In this document: positions 1 through 6,965 of the stretch, one piece after another
How positions within the stretch are numbered: position 1 is the stretch's first letter
How the letters are laid out: every line of letters starts with the position of its first letter
Assembly: GCA_030746295.1 (NCBI GenBank)
Contig: JASLMY010000101.1
Location: forward strand, 1 to 16,607
Length of the DNA stretch: 16,607 nucleotides
Reading direction: 5' to 3'
DNA from: Alphaproteobacteria bacterium
Lineage (GTDB): Bacteria > Pseudomonadota > Alphaproteobacteria > GCA-2731375
Notes under the pieces: model-generated
Told to the model about the DNA's origin: nothing
What the model saw: only the letters and a program-made list of their open reading frames with translations
Databases searched by the model: none
Made by a program: the position numbers and the translations under genes

Positions 1-39
1 GCTTGCCCCAAGTATAGGAGGAACTTCAAATCCACCACA

Positions 40-1200
40 CTAGGCGCGGGCCGCCTTGATCATCTCTCTCGCGATCAGCATCCGCTGGATCTCGGAGGTG
101 CCTTCGAAGATACGGAAGAGGCGGACATCTCGATAGAGCCGCTCGACCGCGGTGCCGTGCATATAGCCGGCACCGCCGTGGATCTGCACCGCCCGGTCCG
201 CGACCCGGGTCACCATCTCCGAGGCGAAGAGCTTGCAGCAGGCGATGGCGGCGATGTCGATCTCGCCGGCATCGAAGCGGCGCGCCGCCTCCAAGACCAT
301 GGCGCGCGCCGCCTGCTGCTCGGCCCGGCTCTCGGCCAGCATGTTCTGGACCGACTGGAATTCGGCGATCGGCTGCTCGAACTGACGCCGCTCCAAGGCA
401 TAGGCCAGGGCCTCGTCGACGAGGCGCCCGGCCTGCGCCGTGCAGGTCGCGGCGACGTGCAGGCGGGCATGATTGATGCCCCGCATGGCCGTCTTGAAGC
501 CCTCGCCCTCCCGGCCGCCGATCAGGGCCTCGGCCGGCACCCGGCAATCGGTGAAGGAGACCTCGGCGGTGTGCGACCCGGCTTGGCCCATCTTCCGGTC
601 CGCCGGGCCGACGACGAGACCGGCCGTGCCGGCCTCGACCAGAAAAGCGGAGATGCCGGCCGCACCCTTCGTTTGCGTATCGGTACGGGCCATGACGACG
701 AAGAGGTCGGCCTCCGGCGCGTTGGTGATGTAGCGCTTGGCCCCGTCAACGGCATAACCGTTGCCCTGGCGCCGGGCCGTGGTCCGGAGCGAACCGGCGT
801 CAGAGCCCGCCTCCGGCTCGGTCAGCGCGAAGGCCGCTGTCCATTCGCCGCTCGCCAGCTTGGGTAGGTAGCGCCGACGCTGCGCCTCGGTGCCGTGATG
901 CAGGATCGGCTGCGAGCCGAGCCCAATGGTGGTCGAGATCCGTGAGCGGTAGACCGCCGAGGCCCGGCAGATCTCCAGATGCAGGCGCACCTGTTGCTCC
1001 ATGCCGAGGCCGAGGCCGCCGTACTCCGGCGGGATCGAGACGCCGAAAAGGCCGAGGCTGCGAAACTGGCCGACGATATCTTCCGGGATCCCGTCCTCGT
1101 CCTCCAAGCGGGGCTCGCTCGGAATTAGGACATCGCGCGTCAAACGCCCGATGCCGTCCATGAAGGCGTCGAAATCCGCCTCGCTGACTCTCTCGTTCAT
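40..1200 (-). CDS. acyl-CoA dehydrogenase, 386 aa
   Basis: Predicted FAD enzyme that introduces the alpha,beta double bond into an acyl-CoA and passes electrons to ETF. The 386-residue length is normal for the family. Visible marks are the first signature ALTEPEAGSDAGSL at about 125-138, the second signature QIHGGAGYM at about 339-347, and the C-terminal FEGTSEIQR whose Glu (about residue 366) is in the position of the catalytic base. The frame stays open upstream to a GTG at 1242. I chose the ATG at 1198-1200 because it follows a GGCGGGGG stretch and gives the usual short N-terminus. It lies 49 bp downstream of the Sel1/MYYA-domain gene on the same strand and may be co-transcribed with it. 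Substrate chain length or branching cannot be told from sequence. It is likely a general catabolic acyl-CoA dehydrogenase; I see nothing that marks a glutaryl-CoA or isovaleryl-CoA enzyme. Confidence 0.93.
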   Translation of the reverse strand: MNERVSEADFDAFMDGIGRLTRDVLIPSEPRLEDEDGIPEDIVGQFRSLGLFGVSIPPEYGGLGLGMEQQVRLHLEICRASAVYRSRISTTIGLGSQPILHHGTEAQRRRYLPKLASGEWTAAFALTEPEAGSDAGSLRTTARRQGNGYAVDGAKRYITNAPEADLFVVMARTDTQTKGAAGISAFLVEAGTAGLVVGPADRKMGQAGSHTAEVSFTDCRVPAEALIGGREGEGFKTAMRGINHARLHVAATCTAQAGRLVDEALAYALERRQFEQPIAEFQSVQNMLAESRAEQQAARAMVLEAARRFDAGEIDIAAIACCKLFASEMVTRVADRAVQIHGGAGYMHGTAVERLYRDVRLFRIFEGTSEIQRMLIAREMIKAARA

Positions 1201-1249
1201 CCCCCGCCGCCCCGCTCGGGCAGAGCACCGGTACTCACCCACACTGCCG

Positions 1250-2722
1250 TCACTGAGACGCCTTCCGTCCCTCGCGCCAGGCGCGGACCAGTCGCTTGGA
1301 TTCGTCGATCTGCTTGCCGCTCAACTTGGCCGCGACCCGGTCGCGCTCGTTCGCGGCCACGGAGTTGCCCTGCTCCGCCGCCAGGCTGAACCACGAATGC
1401 GCCCGCACCGGGTCGGGTGTGACCTTCTGGCCTCTGTGATAGATGAAGCCGACCGCCAACTGGGCCTCGACATTCCCCTGTTGCGCCGCCTCCAGATACC
1501 ATTTCCGAGCCTGATCGTAGTCTCGCGGCACGCCCTGGCCGTTCTCGTACATGAGGGCAAGCTTGGTCTGTGCCTTGGCGACGCCGTGTTCGGCCAAGGG
1601 CTCGAAAATGCCAAGAGCCGCCTCGTAGTCGCCGGTGGCCAGCGCCGCCATGCCGATTCGGTAATCTGGAAGGGCCTGCTGCCGATCGCCAAAGTCGACC
1701 TCCATCCACGAAAGCACGATGGCGAGGCCGAGCACCACGAGGGCGAGGCAAGCGAACGCCAGGATCTTGACCGCCCCGCCGCGCCCGCGTCCTTGGGACC
1801 GGTCTCGATCAGCGTCGGCGATGCGCCAAAAGTCGGTGCCCGTGCTGGCTAGGCCGCTAGCTGCGGAGGAACTGCGGGCAGGCTCGGGCGGAGCAACGGC
1901 GACCGGCTCGTCCTGGCGCTCCCACTCCTGAGACGCGGCAGCGTCCGTCGTCACGACGGCGAAAGAGCTGAAGTCGTGATCGGTGACCGGCGGGGCCTCG
2001 CCCTCCGGGCCTTCCGGCGCCACGCGGCCGATGACGCTTCGATTGACGAGCTGGATCGTGCCATCACCGCTTTCGAAGGGCAGGAAGGCGTAGTCGCCGT
2101 TCAACAGATCGGATACTCGCTGCGCACCACTGACGAAGACATGCCCTTCCAAGGTCTCACCGTCCTTGATAACGACCGAGACGGCAGTCTTTTGCTTCGT
2201 CAACTTGACCGGCGCCTGAGCGTAGTAAACGTTGTCCGATGCGCCGTCCCGGTCCTCTCGCGGTACCACTCGGGCGATCCCATGCCGATTGAAGATATGC
2301 GTCGCGCCATCGACGGTGTCGAAGGGGATGAACTCGCGCCGTCGGTTCAGCATGTCCGAAATTCGCTCGAGGCCACCGACGTAAAAATGTCCCTCGAAGA
2401 CCGCGCCGTCGACGGTGATCACCGAGACCGCGGACTTCTTCTTGTTCAACTTGAAGGTCGACTGCGCATAACGGGCGGCCGAGTTGTCGCCGACGGCGTC
2501 TCCGCGCGGCAGGACACGGCCGATCGATCTCCGATTGAGAATACTGATCGACCCGTCGAGGCTATCGAAGGGGACGAACTCTTGCTCTTCGTTCAAGATA
2601 TCGGAGATACGCTCAATACCGGCGACGAAGAAGTACCCCTCCGAGACTTCGCCGTCCATGGAAACCACGGTGACGGCGACTTTCTTCTTCGGTGTTCTTG
2701 AGTCTTCGCCCGCATAATACAT
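1250..2722 (-). CDS. membrane protein: three tandem MYYA domains, TM helix, Sel1 repeats (490 aa)
   Basis: Function unknown. Three copies of a ~72-residue domain occupy about residues 2-73, 83-155 and 165-237. Each copy has a K-rich start, a V-x-V strand, a D-G-x-x-x-E-G turn, G-x-x-R-[IV]-S-D-[ILM]-L-N, F-[VIL]-P-F-[DE], and a closing N-R-x-x-I-[GA]-R-V. A low-complexity Ser/Ala/Pro linker (about 240-315) ends in a basic GRGRGG patch. One hydrophobic helix follows at about 318-339, then acidic residues. The C-terminus (about 352-456) has Sel1/TPR-like repeats, clearest at AKAQTKLALMYENGQGVPRD and WYLEAAQQGNVEAQ. By the positive-inside rule the MYYA domains should be cytoplasmic and the Sel1 repeats periplasmic (inference). 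The start ATG is supported because the 89-aa paralogue also begins MYYA. There is no Shine-Dalgarno purine run before it, unlike its paralogues. A plus-strand frame of 241 codons over the domain region is judged an antisense shadow. Confidence 0.9.
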   Translation of the reverse strand: MYYAGEDSRTPKKKVAVTVVSMDGEVSEGYFFVAGIERISDILNEEQEFVPFDSLDGSISILNRRSIGRVLPRGDAVGDNSAARYAQSTFKLNKKKSAVSVITVDGAVFEGHFYVGGLERISDMLNRRREFIPFDTVDGATHIFNRHGIARVVPREDRDGASDNVYYAQAPVKLTKQKTAVSVVIKDGETLEGHVFVSGAQRVSDLLNGDYAFLPFESGDGTIQLVNRSVIGRVAPEGPEGEAPPVTDHDFSSFAVVTTDAAASQEWERQDEPVAVAPPEPARSSSAASGLASTGTDFWRIADADRDRSQGRGRGGAVKILAFACLALVVLGLAIVLSWMEVDFGDRQQALPDYRIGMAALATGDYEAALGIFEPLAEHGVAKAQTKLALMYENGQGVPRDYDQARKWYLEAAQQGNVEAQLAVGFIYHRGQKVTPDPVRAHSWFSLAAEQGNSVAANERDRVAAKLSGKQIDESKRLVRAWREGRKASQ

Positions 2723-2729
2723 GGGGGAT

Positions 2730-2758
2730 ACTATGGTTTATTTGAAGCCAGATGGCAA
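2730..2758 (-). promoter_or_regulatory. candidate sigma70-type promoter, possibly giving a leaderless mRNA
   Basis: Read on the minus strand, TTGCCA (2758-2753) is followed after 17 bp by CATAGT (2735-2730). This is five of six and four of six matches to the -35 and -10 consensus at optimal spacing. The +1 expected 6-8 bp further falls at or within two bases of the ATG at 2722. Because the bases just before the ATG are pyrimidines (TCCCCC) with no ribosome binding site, a leaderless transcript of the Sel1/MYYA gene is a reasonable inference. No other element was seen in the 105 bp gap (2723-2827). Confidence 0.45.
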
Positions 2759-2827
2759 TCTCGCGCCGTCGTCGCCCCGGTAGGCCCCGAGCCTGAATCC
2801 GGCGGCCGAGCCGACAATTCGTTGACC

Positions 2828-3760
2828 TCAGGTCTGCCCCGACCAGGTCTCGCCGGCAGCCGTTTCGGCGCGGCGAAAGGCTTCCCTCAGTTTGGCGGTC
2901 GCATCGTCGCCGAGCGGCCCCTTCGACAGCGCCGCTAGGTTGCCTTCGACGTGCGAGGTCTTCGTTGTGCCGACGATCGCCGTGCTGACGCCGGCCTGCG
3001 CCAAGGTGAAGCGAAGCGCGATCTCCGGCCATGCGGCGGCGGCCTCGCCCGGAAATCCGAGTTCCGCCGGCGCGATCGCCATCCCGGCCAGGCGCTCGGA
3101 ATAGGTCTGGGCATAGCCGACGTAGATTCCGCGCTGCTCAGCGGCGTCCTTCCAAGCCGCATTGGCGATCGGGCGCTTGGCCAATACCCCGACATCGTTC
3201 GCCCGGGCCAGGGGTAGCACGGCGTCGATATTGGCTTGGTCGCAGATGCTGACCGAGGTCTCGATTACGGCGACCTCGTCGAGCCCGGCCGCGTAGGCCG
3301 CCGCCTCGTTGTCGCCGGAATAGCCGAGGAAGCGGATCTTGCCGGCATCGCGCGCCGCCACCAACGCGCCCAGCGCCTCGCCCCGCTGCAAGGTCGCCAA
3401 GTCGCAGGAATGCAGCAGCATGACGTCGATACGGTCGGTGGCGAGACGGGCGAGCGCACGGTCCACGGTCTGCTCGATTGCCGTCGCCGACCAGGCGGCA
3501 CCCTCGATTTCATCGAAGGCCTGGCCACATTTCGAGACCAGCACATAGTCGTCGCGGCGATGGCCGACCGCTTCGCCGATCACCTCCTCCGAGCCACGGT
3601 AGGAGGCCGCCGTGTCGATCAGGTTGACGCCTCGATCGAGGAGCGTGTTGAGGATCTCGGCTACTTGCCGCCGGTCGGTCTCGAGGTAGCCGACCGGGGC
3701 GCCGCCGAAGCCCAGCGCCGACACCTCCAGGCCGGTCTTGCCCAAGCCGCGCAGTTCCAT
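2828..3760 (-). CDS. aldo/keto reductase, 310 aa
   Basis: Predicted NAD(P)H-dependent carbonyl reductase or alcohol dehydrogenase with a TIM-barrel fold. The N-terminus ELRGLGKTGLEVSALGFGG is typical of the family. The catalytic tetrad is present as D49 and Y54 in LIDTAASYRGSEEVIG, K77 in LVSKCG and H117 in LLHSCD. The C-terminal AIVGTTKTSHVEGNLAAL segment matches the usual cofactor-binding tail. The layout resembles the L-fucose/D-threo-aldose dehydrogenase-like branch, but substrate is not assignable. The ATG at 3760 follows GAAGAGG at a normal distance. It sits 91 bp downstream of the EthD-like gene on the same strand and probably shares its transcript. Confidence 0.92.
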   Translation of the reverse strand: MELRGLGKTGLEVSALGFGGAPVGYLETDRRQVAEILNTLLDRGVNLIDTAASYRGSEEVIGEAVGHRRDDYVLVSKCGQAFDEIEGAAWSATAIEQTVDRALARLATDRIDVMLLHSCDLATLQRGEALGALVAARDAGKIRFLGYSGDNEAAAYAAGLDEVAVIETSVSICDQANIDAVLPLARANDVGVLAKRPIANAAWKDAAEQRGIYVGYAQTYSERLAGMAIAPAELGFPGEAAAAWPEIALRFTLAQAGVSTAIVGTTKTSHVEGNLAALSKGPLGDDATAKLREAFRRAETAAGETWSGQT

Positions 3761-3851
3761 CTCGTCGCCTCTTCGCCAATTGCAGGGCGCCGACGAGCGT
3801 GATCCGCCCGCCCGTCGCCGTCAATATCGACTTCGTGGGCTTTCGGCGCCG

Positions 3852-4196
3852 TCAGTCGCGGCCTCGCTCGATGACGACGTGCTCCTCGACGATGTAGCTG
3901 GTCACCGACTGAATGAACTCGGCGCCGTCGGCGAAGAGGGTCGCCGCTTGCGGGCTGGCGAAGGCTTCGTCCATCGCCGCCCTGTCCGGAAACAAGAACT
4001 CGACGATGCCATCGACCTGATGACCGCCCAAAGCCAGACGCGGGTGGTGGTAGTCTTCGACGATGCGGTTCTGCACGTAGCGCAGGACGTTCGGCACCGG
4101 CGTCGCCAGCGGTCCGTGGATCTCGCGCCAATGGCGGGCGAACGCCTCGACACCGATCTCGGGCCTGCGGACGAGTAGCGACATTCTCTTGATCAT
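3852..4196 (-). CDS. EthD-like (dimeric alpha+beta barrel) protein, 114 aa
   Basis: Small protein of the EthD/dimeric alpha-beta barrel type, a group found beside cytochrome P450 or catabolic operons and often of unknown precise role. The marks are an N-terminal strand IKRMSLLVRRPE, then FARHWREIHGPLATPVPNVL at about 19-38 and RYVQNRIV, followed by VDGIVEFLFPDRAAM and a C-terminal VEEHVVIE strand. The open frame continues upstream to 4358. The ATG at 4194-4196 is preferred because GGGAG lies nine bases ahead and the family motif begins immediately after it. The 5' leader holds a perfect 11-bp inverted repeat abutting the ribosome binding site (see 4211-4244). It is the first gene of a likely two-gene unit with the aldo/keto reductase. 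Confidence 0.85.
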   Translation of the reverse strand: MIKRMSLLVRRPEIGVEAFARHWREIHGPLATPVPNVLRYVQNRIVEDYHHPRLALGGHQVDGIVEFLFPDRAAMDEAFASPQAATLFADGAEFIQSVTSYIVEEHVVIERGRD

Positions 4197-4210
4197 GGCT
4201 TTTCGTCTCC

Positions 4211-4244
4211 CTGCGGCGAGGGTCTGTCTTCGACCTCGCCGCAG
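4211..4244 (-). promoter_or_regulatory. perfect 11-bp inverted repeat (leader hairpin) ahead of the EthD-like gene
   Basis: CTGCGGCGAGG at 4211-4221 pairs perfectly with CCTCGCCGCAG at 4234-4244 around a 12-base loop. In the minus-strand transcript the 3' arm ends directly against the GGGAG ribosome binding site of the EthD-like gene. There is no T-run, so it does not look like an intrinsic terminator. It could be a leader hairpin that affects translation, or a DNA operator. Confidence 0.6.
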
Positions 4245-4340
4245 GATACCCGATCGACTTCGGTTCCGACGATACGACAGGCTTAACCAATTTCCGATAC
4301 GCCTCGGAAATGTAGTGCTTTCAGAGGATTTGGGACCCAA

Positions 4341-4368
4341 GAAATATGTCCAAGACAACTGTTGTGAA
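4341..4368 (-). promoter_or_regulatory. weak candidate promoter for the EthD/AKR pair, with palindrome ACAACTGTTGT
   Basis: On the minus strand TTCACA (4368-4363) is followed after 16 bp by TATTTC (4346-4341). The -35 matches five of six and the -10 only three of six. Inside the spacer is the palindrome ACAAC-T-GTTGT at 4355-4365, a possible operator. The segment is notably AT-richer than its surroundings and sits between divergent genes. The palindrome is certain; the promoter call is tentative. No convincing plus-strand promoter for the PilZ gene was found. Confidence 0.25.
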
Positions 4369-4388
4369 ATGTTAAAGACCTACCCGAA

Positions 4389-4718
4389 GTGAGCAGCGCC
4401 GCGCGTCGGCGCCACGCGCGTTGGAGCGTGTTCGAGATCGCGTCGTTCATCAGCAACGTCGCATCCGCAGTCTGCATGGTCGACAATCTGTCGGCGAGCG
4501 GCGCCTTGGTATCGTCTGGCCTGGCCGTAGCCGCGGGCGAGGCAGCGACTTTGGAGGTAGAAGGCTATGGCGCCATCCCGGCGCGGGTGATCCGTAGCCG
4601 GAACTCGCTCACCGCCTTGGAGTTCGAGTTCGCGCCCGGCGAGGCGGAGCCCTTTCGCGAATGGCTGGCGGCGGTCGAGAAGGAAGACCGCGACTGGGCC
4701 AAGCCACCCGAGCGGTAG
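4389..4718 (+). CDS. PilZ-domain protein, 109 aa (GTG start)
   Basis: Single-domain PilZ protein, predicted to bind cyclic di-GMP and pass the signal to a partner. Both ligand motifs are present: R7-x-x-x-R11 in RRHAR and N33-x-S-x-x-G38 in NLSASG. The later strands ATLEVEGYGAIPARVIRSRN and ALEFEF fit the beta barrel, and a charged C-terminal helix follows. The frame is bounded by an in-frame TGA at 4365-4367, and GTG at 4389 is the only start that keeps the arginine motif. The ribosome binding site is weak (AAAG). The gene is monocistronic, divergent from the EthD-like gene and convergent with the Rieske gene (32 bp between stops, no terminator seen). It has no cyclase, phosphodiesterase or flagellar neighbour here, so its target is unknown. 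Confidence 0.85.
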   Translation: MSSAARRRHARWSVFEIASFISNVASAVCMVDNLSASGALVSSGLAVAAGEAATLEVEGYGAIPARVIRSRNSLTALEFEFAPGEAEPFREWLAAVEKEDRDWAKPPER

Positions 4719-4750
4719 CGCCCTCGGGATTGCCGCGCGCAAGACGCCGA

Positions 4751-6091
4751 TCAGTCCGCGAACTGCGTCGACATCAGCTCCGCCCAGCGACGGTAGAAGC
4801 CGTGATAGAGGGTCTCGTGGCTCCAATCGTCCGTGCTCGTGACCGGCTGCACGCCGAGCGCCGCGGCCGCCGCGTCCGGGCCTACCGTCGCCTCGCCCAA
4901 GCCGCGTTCGACCTCGTTCCAGCGTGCCGCCCGTCCGGCGGCACCGAACTGGCAGTCCTCCAGGGCCGCCAGATCGTCGGGCGTGGCGAGACCCGTGACC
5001 ATGAAGAAGTCCTCGAACTTCCTCAGCCGGGCGGCGCGGGCCAGGCGGCTCTCGCCCTTGGGCGCGATGCAGTAGACGCGGACCTCGGTGCGGTCGGGTG
5101 CCACCGGCTTGAGCACGCGGATCTGGGTCGAGGATTGGTCCATCAGGAAGACGTTGGGAAAAAGGAAGAGGTTGCGCCCCCGGCGCAGCATCCAGTGAAC
5201 CTTGTCGGCCGAATGGGCCGCCGACAATGCCGCCTCGGCCTCGTAGAGCGGCGCCACCTCGGGATTGCCCCGCTCCGACCAGATCATGTTGTGGCCTAGG
5301 CCCAGGTCATAGGCTCCGGTCGCGACCTTGCCGGCGATCCTGGCCGCTTCCGTGCGGCGCTGCCCGGCGACGTCGCCCAGGGCTTCACGCTTCGCCATGG
5401 CGCCGGCGAAGACCTTGTGCACGGTGCCGACGTGATAGCCGTCGACGCCGTTCTCCGCCTGCAGCTTCCAGTTGCCGCGGATGAGGTAGGTCTGGCCGCC
5501 CGGCACCACCTCCAAGCCATCCGGCGACTGATCGGCCAGCAGGTCGATGAAGGCGCGAGTCTCGCCAAGATGGTCCTCGAGTTCGGGCGCCCCGACGTCG
5601 AGCGCGCCGAAGACGAAGCCGCGATAGCTGGCGAGGCGCGCCATCGGCATCAGGTCGAAGCGAGCGCGGTCGAGGCCATGAGGCCAGCCTCCGGCCTCGT
5701 CCTTGATGCGAACGCAACGCCCGGCCGTGTCGAAGCACCAGCCGTGAAAGCGGCAGACCAGCGTCCTCGCCCGGCCCCGGCGGCCCTGGGTCAAGATCGC
5801 CCCCCGGTGCGCGCAGGCGTTGATGAAGCCGCCGAGCGCGCCAGAGGGCTGGCGGATGACGAAGACCGGCTGGCGGCCGATCTGGGTGGCGTAGTAGTCG
5901 CCGTGCTCGGGCACTTGGCTCTCGTGGCAGAGGTAGACCCAGCCGCGCTCGAAGATCCGGGCCAGTTCCGCCTCGAAGATGTCGTCACGGGTATAGATGG
6001 CTCGGTCGACGCGGAAGATGCCCTGCCCGGGCCGATCCTCGATCAGCCACTCGACGTCGGCCGCGGGTGTCATCGTTGCCGTATCCGCCAT
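4751..6091 (-). CDS. Rieske non-heme iron ring-hydroxylating oxygenase, alpha subunit, 446 aa
   Basis: Predicted terminal oxygenase that inserts oxygen into an aromatic or related substrate. The Rieske [2Fe-2S] ligands are C93 and H95 in CAHRG and C113 and H116 in CRFHGW. The mononuclear iron site shows D217, H220 and H225 in ENGVDGYHVGTVH, with D373 of the TPDDL segment a likely third ligand. The C-terminal LYHGFYRRWAELM ending and overall length resemble benzoate/anthranilate-type alpha subunits. ATG at 6091 is chosen because it follows AGGGG in the 10 bp after the isochorismatase stop and gives a normal N-terminus; the frame itself stays open to 6169. It is translated downstream of the isochorismatase-like gene as an operon. 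No beta subunit, ferredoxin or reductase gene is in the window, so it may be an alpha-only oxygenase or use distant partners. Confidence 0.93.
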   Translation of the reverse strand: MADTATMTPAADVEWLIEDRPGQGIFRVDRAIYTRDDIFEAELARIFERGWVYLCHESQVPEHGDYYATQIGRQPVFVIRQPSGALGGFINACAHRGAILTQGRRGRARTLVCRFHGWCFDTAGRCVRIKDEAGGWPHGLDRARFDLMPMARLASYRGFVFGALDVGAPELEDHLGETRAFIDLLADQSPDGLEVVPGGQTYLIRGNWKLQAENGVDGYHVGTVHKVFAGAMAKREALGDVAGQRRTEAARIAGKVATGAYDLGLGHNMIWSERGNPEVAPLYEAEAALSAAHSADKVHWMLRRGRNLFLFPNVFLMDQSSTQIRVLKPVAPDRTEVRVYCIAPKGESRLARAARLRKFEDFFMVTGLATPDDLAALEDCQFGAAGRAARWNEVERGLGEATVGPDAAAAALGVQPVTSTDDWSHETLYHGFYRRWAELMSTQFAD

Positions 6092-6101
6092 CCCGGCGCC
6101 C

Positions 6102-6776
6102 CTAGTAGTCGTTCCGGCGCAAATGGTCGAGCACCGCCTCCAGGGGCTCGACGTCGCCGAACTTGGCATCGATGTCGAAGAGGTTCCAGGCCACGGCGCC
6201 GGCGATCCGGTCGCCCACCGCCTCGCGAACGACGATGGGGCGGAAGCCGTCGGCGATGGCGTCCTCGACGCTGTTGCGTACGCAGGCGCTGGCGGTGACG
6301 CCGGTGATCACCACGGTGTCGACGCCGGCAGCCTGCAGCATGCCGGCGAGCGGGGTGCCGTGGAAGGCGCTGGCCCGCTTCTTGGTGATCACGATCTCGC
6401 CCGCCAGGGGCGCGATCCGATCGTCGATCCCGACCGCCTCGCTGCCGACCTTCAGCGTCTCCGCCGGGATCTTGTATTGCCAAAGACCGGCATCGGTGAT
6501 GGCGCCCTCGGTCACCTCGTAGGCCGTGGTGGTGTAGACGATCGGCAAGCCCTTGGCGCGAAAGGCGTCCAAGAGCGCTTGGTGCGCCGGGATGATCGTC
6601 TCCATTTCGGCGCAGGAGAAGGCGTTGTCGGGTCGGGTCCAGGCCCGGGCCATGTCGATCACCAACAGCGCCGGCCGCTCCCCCCAGCCGATCCGCCGCT
6701 GAAAGCCGCGGTTTTGATAGAGTTCCGAATTGGCCCCGAAGACCCTGTCGAGGGCCTCTTGAATATCGTCTGCCAT
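6102..6776 (-). CDS. isochorismatase-family cysteine hydrolase, 224 aa
   Basis: Predicted hydrolase of the isochorismatase/N-carbamoylsarcosine amidase/maleamate amidohydrolase superfamily. The triad can be placed at D41 in ALLVIDMARAW, K132 or K133 in ITKKRASAF, and C165 in VTGVTASACVRNSV. A nucleophilic Cys, rather than the Gly of true isochorismatases, favours amide or carbamoyl hydrolysis. The long N-terminal segment before the first strand and the WTRPD loop recall N-carbamoylsarcosine and maleamate hydrolases (inference). The ATG at 6776 follows GGAGAGGTGAGG, a strong ribosome binding site. The frame is open much further upstream, but that part has no family similarity. It is the first gene of a unit with the Rieske oxygenase and is divergent from the 2-oxoacid oxidoreductase operon. 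Confidence 0.92.
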   Translation of the reverse strand: MADDIQEALDRVFGANSELYQNRGFQRRIGWGERPALLVIDMARAWTRPDNAFSCAEMETIIPAHQALLDAFRAKGLPIVYTTTAYEVTEGAITDAGLWQYKIPAETLKVGSEAVGIDDRIAPLAGEIVITKKRASAFHGTPLAGMLQAAGVDTVVITGVTASACVRNSVEDAIADGFRPIVVREAVGDRIAGAVAWNLFDIDAKFGDVEPLEAVLDHLRRNDY

Positions 6777-6880
6777 CCTCACCTCTCCCCGCACTCGCGT
6801 CAGACGACAGGTTGGACAGCATCCTTGCCGTGTGCAAGAGCGGCGGGGCGACCGGCCGCGGTCGGAGAAGCCTCTGGACG

Positions 6881-6926
6881 ATGACCCGCGGTTTGCGCTC
6901 TGGTATGTTGTCCGGGCCGCCGACAA
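6881..6926 (+). promoter_or_regulatory. candidate promoter and TTGTC/GACAA inverted repeat ahead of the oxidoreductase operon
   Basis: ATGACC (6881-6886) and TATGTT (6904-6909) are separated by 17 bp, with four of six matches to each sigma70 hexamer. Immediately overlapping the -10 is an inverted repeat TTGTC (6908-6912) and GACAA (6922-6926) with a 9-base centre, where a repressor could sit across the start point. The rest of the 189 bp divergent gap (6777-6965) shows no clear minus-strand promoter. All of this is pattern matching in GC-rich DNA and is weak. Confidence 0.3.
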
Positions 6927-6965
6927 GGGCTCGCCGCCGTGGAAATCCGGGATATGTCTTAGGCC

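Noticed and set aside
1976..2701. 241-codon plus-strand frame across the MYYA triple repeat
   Set aside because: It mirrors the three repeats only because it is antisense to them. The minus-strand reading gives the domain shared with two other genes, so the plus-strand frame is a shadow.
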